Shown here: piece after piece, positions 1 to 5,109 of the stretch
Layout: every line of letters starts with the position of its first letter
Numbering within the stretch: position 1 is the stretch's first letter
Assembly: GCA_021782055.1 (NCBI GenBank)
Contig: JAJXVP010000132.1
Location: 1 to 7,430, forward strand
Direction: 5' to 3'
Source of the DNA: a bacterium
GTDB lineage: Bacteria; Spirochaetota; Spirochaetia; JABEVK01
Length of the DNA: 7,430 nt
Position numbers and translations under genes: made by a program
Notes under the pieces: model-generated
Databases searched by the model: none
Told to the model about the DNA's origin: nothing
Seen by the model: the letters and a program-made list of their open reading frames with translations, nothing else

Positions 1-2
1 AC

Positions 3-18
3 TAAGGGAAGACCCTTA
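3..18 (-). terminator. Possible terminator hairpin after the membrane-protein gene
   Basis: Positions 3-8 (TAAGGG) and 13-18 (CCCTTA) form a perfect 6-bp stem with a 4-nt loop. On the minus strand the stem begins 19 nt past the stop codon of the DUF5362-like gene, where a terminator would be expected. A T-tract would lie beyond the left edge, so it cannot be seen. The stem is only half GC, so this is a weak call. Confidence 0.3.
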
Positions 19-37
19 TTCTCAGGGAATACCGTCA

Positions 38-508
38 TTAAGAAAAAAACTTATGAAGGAATATAACGAATCCTAGAAGGGCCAGAAGGTAAACGGCCAA
101 GATCACAATCGTGGTAATCCCATAAAACTTGACGAGTTTTCGAAAATTCACGGCAAAAAGTTCTAAATTCGCGGCTGAGGAATCCACCTTGTAGATTTTC
201 GAAGCTTTGGCCATTCGCATGAGAAAGCGTAGCGGAATAAACATCACGACTGCAATCATCACATAGAAAATACCCAAATACGGCATAAACCGTTGACGGA
301 TAGTATCCCCCAAGCCCTGAGAGTTATGAACAAGACCAAAAATAAAGAGACCAATTCCCACGAGGATGAGAAGACTCAGACCAATATAGCCTAGAATCCC
401 CAAAAACCTTAACCAGGGAGCAGATTGACCTAAAGCCTCGCGCGTTTTGACGCTGACTTGAGCCCCTTCTACCAGGGCTACAGCTGTCGTTTCATTTTCT
501 TGAGACAT
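38..508 (-). CDS. Three-helix membrane protein, DUF5362-like
   Basis: This is a 156-residue predicted inner-membrane protein of unknown function. A polar, acidic N-terminus of about 30 residues precedes three hydrophobic segments at roughly residues 33-60, 75-97 and 129-152. A basic loop (RFLMRMAKASKIYK) follows the second helix. There is no signal peptide. The layout and the 'PWLRFLGILGYIG' entry into helix 1 resemble DUF5362 proteins; I assign this from memory of the family. Two adjacent ATG codons occur at 511 and 508. The SD (AGAGGTGA, running into the first ATG) is too close for the first and well spaced for the second, so I chose 508. The gene is last in a same-strand run but is separated from its upstream neighbour by 170 nt full of inverted repeats, so it may have its own promoter and regulation. 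Confidence 0.72.
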   Translation of the reverse strand: MSQENETTAVALVEGAQVSVKTREALGQSAPWLRFLGILGYIGLSLLILVGIGLFIFGLVHNSQGLGDTIRQRFMPYLGIFYVMIAVVMFIPLRFLMRMAKASKIYKVDSSAANLELFAVNFRKLVKFYGITTIVILAVYLLALLGFVIFLHKFFS

Positions 509-526
509 CATTCACCTCTTAGGCTC

Positions 527-555
527 AGTATCGTGCCACTTTCCCAAGAACGCAA
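527..555 (-). promoter_or_regulatory. Weak candidate promoter for the membrane-protein gene
   Basis: On the minus strand TTGCGT (555-550) and GATACT (532-527) are separated by exactly 17 nt. Transcription would start near 520, giving a very short leader that still contains the SD. The -35 match is poor. If this promoter is used, the 19-bp palindrome at 576-594 lies about 65 bp upstream of the start, where an activator might bind, and the RNA-junction idea would be wrong. Confidence 0.22.
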
Positions 556-575
556 GAACTAAAGGTCTTGGGATT

Positions 576-594
576 GTTAAACTCGGAGTTTAAC
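576..594. repeat. 19-bp perfect palindrome with one central base
   Basis: GTTAAACTC (576-584), a central G, then GAGTTTAAC (586-594). The two 9-bp arms match perfectly. A site like this in an intergenic gap is typical of an operator for a dimeric regulator. In RNA it could form a hairpin once the centre opens into a loop. No second copy was noticed elsewhere in the window. Confidence 0.6.
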
Positions 595-678
595 TGAGCC
601 AGATAATCTTCGAGAACTTGACCTAACCCTGGCGGACGATCCAACGAGCCTTTAAGGGCAACCTATCCCAAGTTGATG

Positions 679-939
679 CTAATCGATGGCCCATCCTGCC
701 TCCAAAAGCTCGTCAATGGATGAAAAATGCGCAAGCAGTTGATCATTTTCATGGGAGCGAATCGGGTATTCATCATTTAGGCAATCTGCCAGGGTAATAT
801 ATCCGGAAGGGCCTTGAAAATTCTTTAGACACACCCCTTTTCGTCCCAACCGTTCCGCCAATAGAAAAACTCCGGGGGGCATATTATAAAGGATATCTCG
901 GGTTTGAGATTGCAATTCTTGGCTCCAAGTCGTTTTCAT
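679..939 (-). CDS. Small protein of unknown function (86 aa)
   Basis: I do not recognise this protein. It is 86 residues, soluble and without membrane helices. It begins 'MKTTWSQELQ', has a 'MPPGVFLLAERLG' stretch in the middle, and ends with an acidic 'SIDELLEAGWAID' tail of the kind often seen at the end of small cytoplasmic proteins. The frame is open up to 993, but the ATG at 939 has a strong SD (AGGAG at 950-946, 6-nt spacer), while the upstream ATGs have none. The shorter form is therefore preferred. It lies 60 nt downstream of the 128-aa gene on the same strand and probably belongs to the same transcript. Two Cys residues and no obvious catalytic pattern are present. Confidence 0.7.
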   Translation of the reverse strand: MKTTWSQELQSQTRDILYNMPPGVFLLAERLGRKGVCLKNFQGPSGYITLADCLNDEYPIRSHENDQLLAHFSSIDELLEAGWAID

Positions 940-999
940 CGTAAACTCCTGTATTCCCAGCTTAGCTGACATGCTGTCAATAATTTTCAGCACTAAAGC

Positions 1000-1386
1000 T
1001 TACGAGGGAGCATCGATGTCCATGAGGGTATACGGGTGTATAACTCCCTGAGAGTCCTCCCACTGAGCTTTAGAATCTGCGAGAGGATGGTGGTCAAAGT
1101 ACACTAAAGCGGCTAAAGCATTACGAAATTCTGAGCCATGATTCGCACGGGTTTCCATCACGGCATCCGTTTCTGGTCCACAATACCAGGAGCCATCATG
1201 AATGTACTTTCTTAACAAGGTCTTAAGACCCCACCAGTACACGCCATACCGCTTGTAAGCAGACGGATGTTTCCGTAGCATTGCGGCTGTCGACTGGGCC
1301 GCTCTGGCGGGGTAATCCTCTGGCGCCGTTTTTACCCTAGCCGCATAGTCATCCATGTCTTGTTCAGAATAATAACCACTACTCAT
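1000..1386 (-). CDS. Protein of unknown function (128 aa)
   Basis: I do not recognise this family. The 128-residue protein has no signal peptide or membrane helix. It is rich in aromatic residues (GYY, RYGVYWWG, GSWYCG) and carries a 'VYFDHHPLAD' stretch with paired histidines that might bind metal, although nothing else supports this. The start is secure: the SD GAGGAGG (1398-1392) sits 5 nt before the ATG. That SD overlaps the TGA stop of the upstream 75-aa gene, so the two are almost certainly translationally coupled and made together. The protein is probably cytoplasmic and may partner the 75-aa protein. No function is assigned. Confidence 0.8.
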   Translation of the reverse strand: MSSGYYSEQDMDDYAARVKTAPEDYPARAAQSTAAMLRKHPSAYKRYGVYWWGLKTLLRKYIHDGSWYCGPETDAVMETRANHGSEFRNALAALVYFDHHPLADSKAQWEDSQGVIHPYTLMDIDAPS

Positions 1387-1399
1387 ACTTTCCTCCTCA
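1387..1399 (-). promoter_or_regulatory. Ribosome-binding site fused to an upstream stop codon
   Basis: On the minus strand the TGA stop of the 75-aa gene (1399-1397) is embedded in the SD GAGGAGG of the 128-aa gene, followed by a 5-nt spacer and ATG. A ribosome finishing the first gene ends on the start site of the second, a classic coupling layout. Confidence 0.8.
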
Positions 1400-1624
1400 C
1401 GCTTGATTCCCTAAAAACCTCTTGGGTTTGTGACTAACTTTCAGAAGTTTTTTCTTTGGTTGACTGGGGAAATTTTCTTGCGAAAGTGCTTCAGCAAACA
1501 TAGCTAAGGTAGAGGCCTCTTCATTTATGATTTGGTCAATCCTTTCCAAGGTTTGTGCCAGATCTAAACTAGCAATTTCGTCTGCAGAAAGTTTTTTGAG
1601 GTGGATATTCTTGTACATTGCCAT
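1397..1624 (-). CDS. Small basic-tailed protein of unknown function (75 aa)
   Basis: This small protein is not recognised. Its first part (about residues 8-50, 'KKLSADEIASLDLAQTLERI' onward) looks helical and acidic. The last 20 residues are strongly basic (PKKKLLKVSHKPKR), which suggests contact with nucleic acid or an acidic partner. Start choice: the frame is open up to a GTG at 1687, which would give 96 residues, but that codon has no well-placed SD. The ATG at 1624 has GGAGG (1637-1633) with an 8-nt spacer, so 1624 is preferred. The gene is translationally coupled to the 128-aa gene that follows. Confidence 0.65.
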   Translation of the reverse strand: MAMYKNIHLKKLSADEIASLDLAQTLERIDQIINEEASTLAMFAEALSQENFPSQPKKKLLKVSHKPKRFLGNQA

Positions 1625-1661
1625 CTTCTGTTCCTCCGCTTCTAGAAAATAGAACACGGAT

Positions 1662-1676
1662 TGAAACATAGTTTCA
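1662..1676. repeat. Inverted repeat upstream of the 75-aa gene
   Basis: TGAAAC (1662-1667), ATA, then GTTTCA (1671-1676) form perfect 6-bp arms around 3 nt. It lies in the 84-nt gap between the zinc-ribbon gene and the preferred start of the 75-aa gene. It may be a small hairpin or an operator half-site pair. If the longer GTG-start protein is real, the repeat is inside coding sequence and could be chance. Confidence 0.35.
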
Positions 1677-1708
1677 GCAAAGTCCACTTCAAGTGAAAAT
1701 CCTTTATT

Positions 1709-1915
1709 TCACAGCTGGTCGTAGGCTTCACGAGCCGCTTTGAGGTTACGTTCCAACTGCTCGGCCTCTTCGAGTTCTTCCTGACAATCGGGACAGCGAT
1801 AAAACTCAACCTCATAGGTGATGGACTTCCCGTTTTCTTCCATGCTTTCTTGCTGACGAATCAGAGTCATAACTTTAAGAGCCTGACAAGTCGGGCAATA
1901 AATTTCTTCGTTCAT
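1709..1915 (-). CDS. Solo zinc-ribbon protein, MqsA/YgiT N-terminal-like (68 aa)
   Basis: This 68-residue protein has two CPxC knuckles, C7-P-T-C10 and C41-P-D-C44, spaced to bind one zinc ion. A short beta-like stretch between them (about residues 30-39) and an acidic helix from residue 46 to the end complete it. The arrangement resembles the zinc-binding N-terminal domain of MqsA/YgiT-type antitoxins ('YRCPDCQEE' matches the usual CP.CGE site), but there is no C-terminal helix-turn-helix. No toxin of the MqsR type is adjacent. The ATG at 1915 is the only start that keeps the first Cys pair; an in-frame stop lies 18 nt upstream. Its SD is weak (AGG, 9-nt spacer). It starts 32 nt after the WYL gene and is probably co-transcribed with it. 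Confidence 0.75.
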   Translation of the reverse strand: MNEEIYCPTCQALKVMTLIRQQESMEENGKSITYEVEFYRCPDCQEELEEAEQLERNLKAAREAYDQL

Positions 1916-1947
1916 GACGCCAAGCCTAGTACTTTAGGTCACCCACT

Positions 1948-3000
1948 TCAAGACTTTGGAAAAGCCTTAGACGCCATAGTTTGAATGGCTTCTCGCCATT
2001 GACGCACCAACTCGTCGGGGCTTAAAGGTTCTGCGAAAGGGCCCCAACGTAAGATTTCTCCTAAAATTTCTGAATAATGCTTGCCTTGAGATTGGACCCG
2101 CAAAGTCACATCTGCGTAAGCTTCTGTGACAGCAAGACGAAACCAAGGAACACCTGGGACGTACGATTTTTGCTCAAACCGTTCCGTAGCGTATTGTTTC
2201 GCCTCCCCCGTGTAACGAATGGTGACAGCTTCTCCGGGTTTTGGATCAAAAGGATCCGTAATCCAAAAGGTTCCCCACAACTCGGTCACCAAATGACGCA
2301 GGGTACGAAAGGTCGCGGCGGGATACTTTTCGGCCTCAACACCTTTTTGGCGCGTAATATTCTGAACTCGGCTCAAATTGTATTGTAAAAGGATGTTTCC
2401 CGCTAAGGCCAATAAATACCAAGCCCCATCACAGTTTACCACCAAAAGAGGAGAGACCTCACAGGGATGTCGCGGCGGCTTGGGTTCTACGAGGAGCTTT
2501 TCATGGGCTTCAACCGCATCTAGGATTTCTCGAATAAGACGGTAGTCTAATTTCCATGCCGCTGTATTTTTAAAAATCACCGGACCTAGGCGTTCTTCAT
2601 GAACTTCAAGTTCGTTGGCTAGTAATTTGACAATTCGAGGAGAAGGAAACGGCATCAAACTCTGTGACTGATTGATCGCATTGAGCAAAGGCAAAAAGTT
2701 CAATCCTTCAGCATCAGGAACTTGTGACCATTCAGCTTGGCTGATCGGGTGAATCACCGTATAAACACCTTTTTCAGCTTTTAAAAAATCCGACTCAGCA
2801 GAGCCAGGCTGAAAAAGGGGTAAAATTTGTTCTCGCAAGACCGCAACGTGATTGAGAAATCTACGATCGTTTCGCACTTCTTGGGCAGGTTCTTCAGGGC
2901 GGAATTCTTCGGCCCACTCGTCGTATAGAAACCTCCCCTCTTGTTTGAGTTGATCTAACATCCACAAAAGGGATCTGACGGTTTCTAAATTGGCAGACAT
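1948..3000 (-). CDS. WYL-domain transcriptional regulator
   Basis: This 350-residue protein belongs to the WYL-domain regulators, DNA-binding proteins whose WYL domain senses a ligand, often a nucleotide or nucleic acid. The N-terminus (about residues 10-55, 'LLWMLDQL...AEEF...RRFLNHVAVLRE') matches the usual winged-helix pattern but with a diverged recognition region. The signature W194-Y195-L196 is followed by 'LLQYNLSRVQNI', containing the conserved arginine. Residues about 250-340 fit the WCX C-terminal extension. The ATG at 3000 has a good SD (GAGGTG, 7-nt spacer); the in-frame ATG at 3036 has none. It heads the minus-strand cassette and probably regulates it and itself. The leader forms a hairpin over the SD. 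Family assignment is firm; the regulated process is unknown. Confidence 0.88.
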   Translation of the reverse strand: MSANLETVRSLLWMLDQLKQEGRFLYDEWAEEFRPEEPAQEVRNDRRFLNHVAVLREQILPLFQPGSAESDFLKAEKGVYTVIHPISQAEWSQVPDAEGLNFLPLLNAINQSQSLMPFPSPRIVKLLANELEVHEERLGPVIFKNTAAWKLDYRLIREILDAVEAHEKLLVEPKPPRHPCEVSPLLVVNCDGAWYLLALAGNILLQYNLSRVQNITRQKGVEAEKYPAATFRTLRHLVTELWGTFWITDPFDPKPGEAVTIRYTGEAKQYATERFEQKSYVPGVPWFRLAVTEAYADVTLRVQSQGKHYSEILGEILRWGPFAEPLSPDELVRQWREAIQTMASKAFPKS

Positions 3001-3009
3001 AAAAACACA

Positions 3010-3054
3010 CCTCTTGTCATAAGCTTGAAATTCCAAGCTTACACCGTCAAGAGG
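3010..3054 (-). promoter_or_regulatory. Hairpin covering the WYL gene's ribosome-binding site
   Basis: Two nested perfect inverted repeats: CCTCTTG (3010-3016) with CAAGAGG (3048-3054), and AAGCTTG (3021-3027) with CAAGCTT (3034-3040). Together they give 14 bp of stem with one internal loop and a 6-nt terminal loop. On the minus strand the 3' arm contains the AGAGG of the WYL SD. It is followed closely by TTTTT and the ATG. The structure could mask translation, act as an attenuator, end tRNA transcripts, or present the AAGCTT arms as a DNA operator. A TTGACG -35-like hexamer lies at 3050-3045 without a convincing -10. Confidence 0.5.
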
Positions 3055-3078
3055 AAAAAAAGAACAATTTAGGGAATT

Positions 3079-3151
3079 TGGTGGCAGAGGGACTTGAACC
3101 CCCGACCGAGCGGATATGAGCCGCTTGCTCTACCGTCTGAGCTATGCCACC
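3079..3151 (-). tRNA. tRNA with anticodon CAT, probably elongator tRNA-Met
   Basis: A full 73-nt cloverleaf reads on the minus strand from 3151. It has a 7-bp acceptor (GGTGGCA/TGCCACC), a 4-bp D stem with an 8-nt loop containing GG, a 5-bp anticodon stem AGCGG/CCGCT with loop CTCATAT, a 5-nt variable loop, a T stem with one G-U pair and the loop TTCAAGT, and discriminator A. The anticodon CAT is at 3118-3116. The paired G1-C72 end rules against initiator tRNA. CAT could also mark the Ile2 tRNA whose C34 is modified to lysidine; elongator Met is more likely but not proven. CCA is not encoded (AAA follows the discriminator), so it must be added enzymatically. Confidence 0.95.
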
Positions 3152-3165
3152 TCAACAGCGCGGTC

Positions 3166-3194
3166 AAATTACCAGAATCTTTTTTTTTCGTCAA
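3166..3194 (-). promoter_or_regulatory. Promoter of the tRNA gene
   Basis: On the minus strand TTGACG (3194-3189), a 17-nt spacer that starts with nine A residues, and TAATTT (3171-3166) form a sigma-70-type promoter. Transcription would begin near 3159, a few bases before the mature 5' end. The bases after the -10 (GACCGCGC) make a GC-rich discriminator, the feature known to make stable-RNA promoters sensitive to ppGpp. Confidence 0.7.
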
Positions 3195-3215
3195 GCTCGG
3201 AAAATCTACTTACGC

Positions 3216-3245
3216 TTGCCAAAGGGAAAAAATCTACGCTAAAAT
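3216..3245 (+). promoter_or_regulatory. Promoter of the 611-aa gene, giving a leaderless mRNA
   Basis: TTGCCA (3216-3221) and TAAAAT (3240-3245) are 18 nt apart. The start of transcription would fall near 3252, only a few bases before the ATG at 3256. No SD precedes that ATG, and an in-frame stop (3250-3252) blocks any longer protein. This combination points to leaderless translation. Confidence 0.55.
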
Positions 3246-3255
3246 AACCTAACTC

Positions 3256-5091
3256 ATGCCGGCGTCTACATCGAAAGGGGATTTTTTCCCTCAGGTACTG
3301 AACAGCATCAAGGAAAGAGCCCGAAATGATTCGTGGCTAACCGTTCTGCATACTGGGTTTTCCTCTCTGTCAGACGACCTTTTGACTACTTATATAGCCC
3401 TCAGGGTTTACCTCAAACAACAATCCCAAGAGAATCTTTGCGGTGCCCTAGAAGAGTTTGAGCCTCAACTCGCTAACCTCGTGAGTGCTCAACCTACAGG
3501 GTCTCCCCCTACGTCCCTTCGTAAAGTCCGTGCGCTGTTTTTAAAAACAGAACACCCTGAAATTCAAAGTGGTCATGACTTAGATATAGGGGCCTATTTT
3601 CAAGCTCGTTTTGATAAAAATCTAGAATTGGCTCGAAAACTTTATCAAAGGCTTTCTACCAAGTATCCCGAAGCTGAAAGCCGCGCGACTTTGTTAAGAT
3701 GGCATCGGACTGCTCATGCCCTCTTTGCTCCTTTGTTTTCCCGACTTACAGAAGAACTGGCCGACCGTTCCCTCGAATCGATTCGCCGTACCATTCTTTA
3801 CATTCTACAATGTTTCGGCTCAGGTCCCAGGGGGAAAAACTGGTCCTTATTAGAACCTATCCGCACCGCCTTAAGGGCCTTACCTCCTTCTAAAGCACGA
3901 GCAGCCCAAGTCTTAGAACGTCTCAGGGCGTATTCTCAAGAAGCAGAATGGCATGTCCAAGAGTTTGCCTCCGTATGCGGAGTCTTACAAGATTACCTCG
4001 GGGATCATCTATTTGAGCGAAAAGAAATTCGCCTCGTCCTACCCAAAAGTCTAAGCGAACAAACCCAACGTCCATCCAAAGCCAAAGTTGTGACCATTGA
4101 GGTCGCTTCGGTGACTTTTACCGAACAAGACCTTAAAGAAATCTTGATCAACCCCAAAATTCAGGGCTTAGAAAACATTGCTTTAACCTATTGCTGGCAG
4201 TACTGGTTGAAGACCATTGATCCTGCCTTTGAAAATAAAGTTTCCGTTTACTCCGCTCGTCATCGAACCCCACACGCCGCGATCTATCAGATTATCAAAG
4301 ATGGACAAGCTCGGGGTGTGGCCGATGAAGAAATCTTATATGCTATCTATGCCGTCGTAGCCCGGGATAGCCCCTACGAATACAACGTTCGCAAAGATAT
4401 CTATATGCAGTCGGTGTGGCGCCGCATCAAACCGGGAGAACAAGCCAAGCCAGTGATTGAAGATACTCGAGCTTGGGCCGAGCAACTCATAAAAAAAGAA
4501 AAGCGGGAGCGGAAAGAACGACGAAAACGAGCCACCCTTTTGGTAGAACGTCAACGACAAGAAAAGCAAGAAGTACGCAAGGCCGCCGCTCAAGCCGTCC
4601 AACAAAAAAAGCAAGAAGAAGCCCAAGCACGCACACGGGCAGAAGCCAAAGTCGCTTTGATGCGCGAAGAAGACAAAAAACGGCGAGAACGTGCGCGACA
4701 AGCTCTAGCTACCCCTGACTTAACCTCGCACTGGACTAAGTATGACGGCACAGAACTCGAAGTTATCTCTATTAAAGATAGAATCGAGGCTATGCCAAAT
4801 GGACGAGAAAAAAATCTTCATGTTCTGTTTCGAAGCCGCTTAGAAGAAACCATTCAGCTCTATCTGAAAGATTTTGCCGCCGAACACGGTCTCGACGTAA
4901 AAAACGTTCAAAACACCTTAGCGGTCCTCGCGATTAAAGATTTTATTTTAGCCAACTACAACGCCACATCCCGAAGCTGGATGCTTTCAAATGAACGGTT
5001 AAAAGTTCGTGACCTAGGTCTTGAAGTCAATGACGTTGAACCCATCGTCGAAAATTGTTTAGCCAGATTAGCTGATCCGCTCACGGTATAA
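3256..5091 (+). CDS. Large coiled-coil protein of unknown function (611 aa)
   Basis: I do not recognise any family. There is no signal peptide or membrane helix, so it is probably cytoplasmic. Three parts can be seen. The first is a mostly helical N-terminal half (about residues 1-395), including 'QARFDKNLELARKLYQRLS' and a possible core around 'YSARHRTPHAAIYQIIKDG'. The second is a segment extremely rich in K, R, E, Q and A at about residues 402-485, which should form a long charged helix or coiled coil. The third is a more globular C-terminus (about 490-611). The basic rod suggests binding to nucleic acid or a structural role, but this is inference. The ATG at 3256 is the first possible start, lacks an SD and sits just after a promoter. 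The thioesterase gene follows 18 nt later, probably in the same transcript. Confidence 0.85.
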   Translation: MPASTSKGDFFPQVLNSIKERARNDSWLTVLHTGFSSLSDDLLTTYIALRVYLKQQSQENLCGALEEFEPQLANLVSAQPTGSPPTSLRKVRALFLKTEHPEIQSGHDLDIGAYFQARFDKNLELARKLYQRLSTKYPEAESRATLLRWHRTAHALFAPLFSRLTEELADRSLESIRRTILYILQCFGSGPRGKNWSLLEPIRTALRALPPSKARAAQVLERLRAYSQEAEWHVQEFASVCGVLQDYLGDHLFERKEIRLVLPKSLSEQTQRPSKAKVVTIEVASVTFTEQDLKEILINPKIQGLENIALTYCWQYWLKTIDPAFENKVSVYSARHRTPHAAIYQIIKDGQARGVADEEILYAIYAVVARDSPYEYNVRKDIYMQSVWRRIKPGEQAKPVIEDTRAWAEQLIKKEKRERKERRKRATLLVERQRQEKQEVRKAAAQAVQQKKQEEAQARTRAEAKVALMREEDKKRRERARQALATPDLTSHWTKYDGTELEVISIKDRIEAMPNGREKNLHVLFRSRLEETIQLYLKDFAAEHGLDVKNVQNTLAVLAIKDFILANYNATSRSWMLSNERLKVRDLGLEVNDVEPIVENCLARLADPLTV

Positions 5092-5109
5092 CCTACCTTA
5101 GGAGTTCTC

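Larger units (their letters stand above)
509..678 (-). promoter_or_regulatory. Inverted-repeat-rich leader before the membrane-protein gene
   Basis: No gene is seen in this gap. It holds three perfect inverted repeats: 522-529 with 593-600 (8 bp), 543-549 with 566-572 (7 bp) and 576-584 with 586-594 (9 bp). They nest so that the 8-bp pair encloses the other two, which is the layout of a three-way junction; the outer and 9-bp pairs share two bases. On the minus strand the outer 3' arm ends just before the SD. It could be a structured 5' untranslated region. It does not match a riboswitch class I can recognise. The alternative is a promoter region with DNA operators. Confidence 0.45.

Noticed and set aside
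940..993. N-terminal extension of the 86-aa protein to an ATG at 993
   Set aside because: There is no SD before 993, while the ATG at 939 has a near-ideal AGGAG with 6-nt spacing, and that SD would lie inside the extension.
1709..1915. Complete MqsRA toxin-antitoxin pair
   Set aside because: The zinc ribbon lacks the helix-turn-helix domain, and none of the neighbouring small proteins shows a recognisable MqsR or HigB-type toxin pattern.
2077..2388. Plus-strand open frame inside the WYL gene
   Set aside because: It is antisense to the conserved WYL core, with no SD and no recognisable motif.
3079..3151. tRNA as an integration site for a mobile island
   Set aside because: No integrase gene is adjacent and I saw no repeated copy of the tRNA 3' end within the window.
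3079..3151. Initiator tRNA-fMet
   Set aside because: The first acceptor pair is G-C, whereas bacterial initiators have an unpaired position 1-72, and the anticodon stem lacks the three consecutive G-C pairs typical of initiators.
4336..4718. Open frames on both strands inside the charged coiled-coil region (4473-4718 plus, 4336-4701 minus)
   Set aside because: Their low-complexity composition (S/T/R-rich or F/L-rich) is the expected shadow of repeated K/R/E codons in the real frame, and they lack SD sites. The plus one matters only as a possible frameshift tail.
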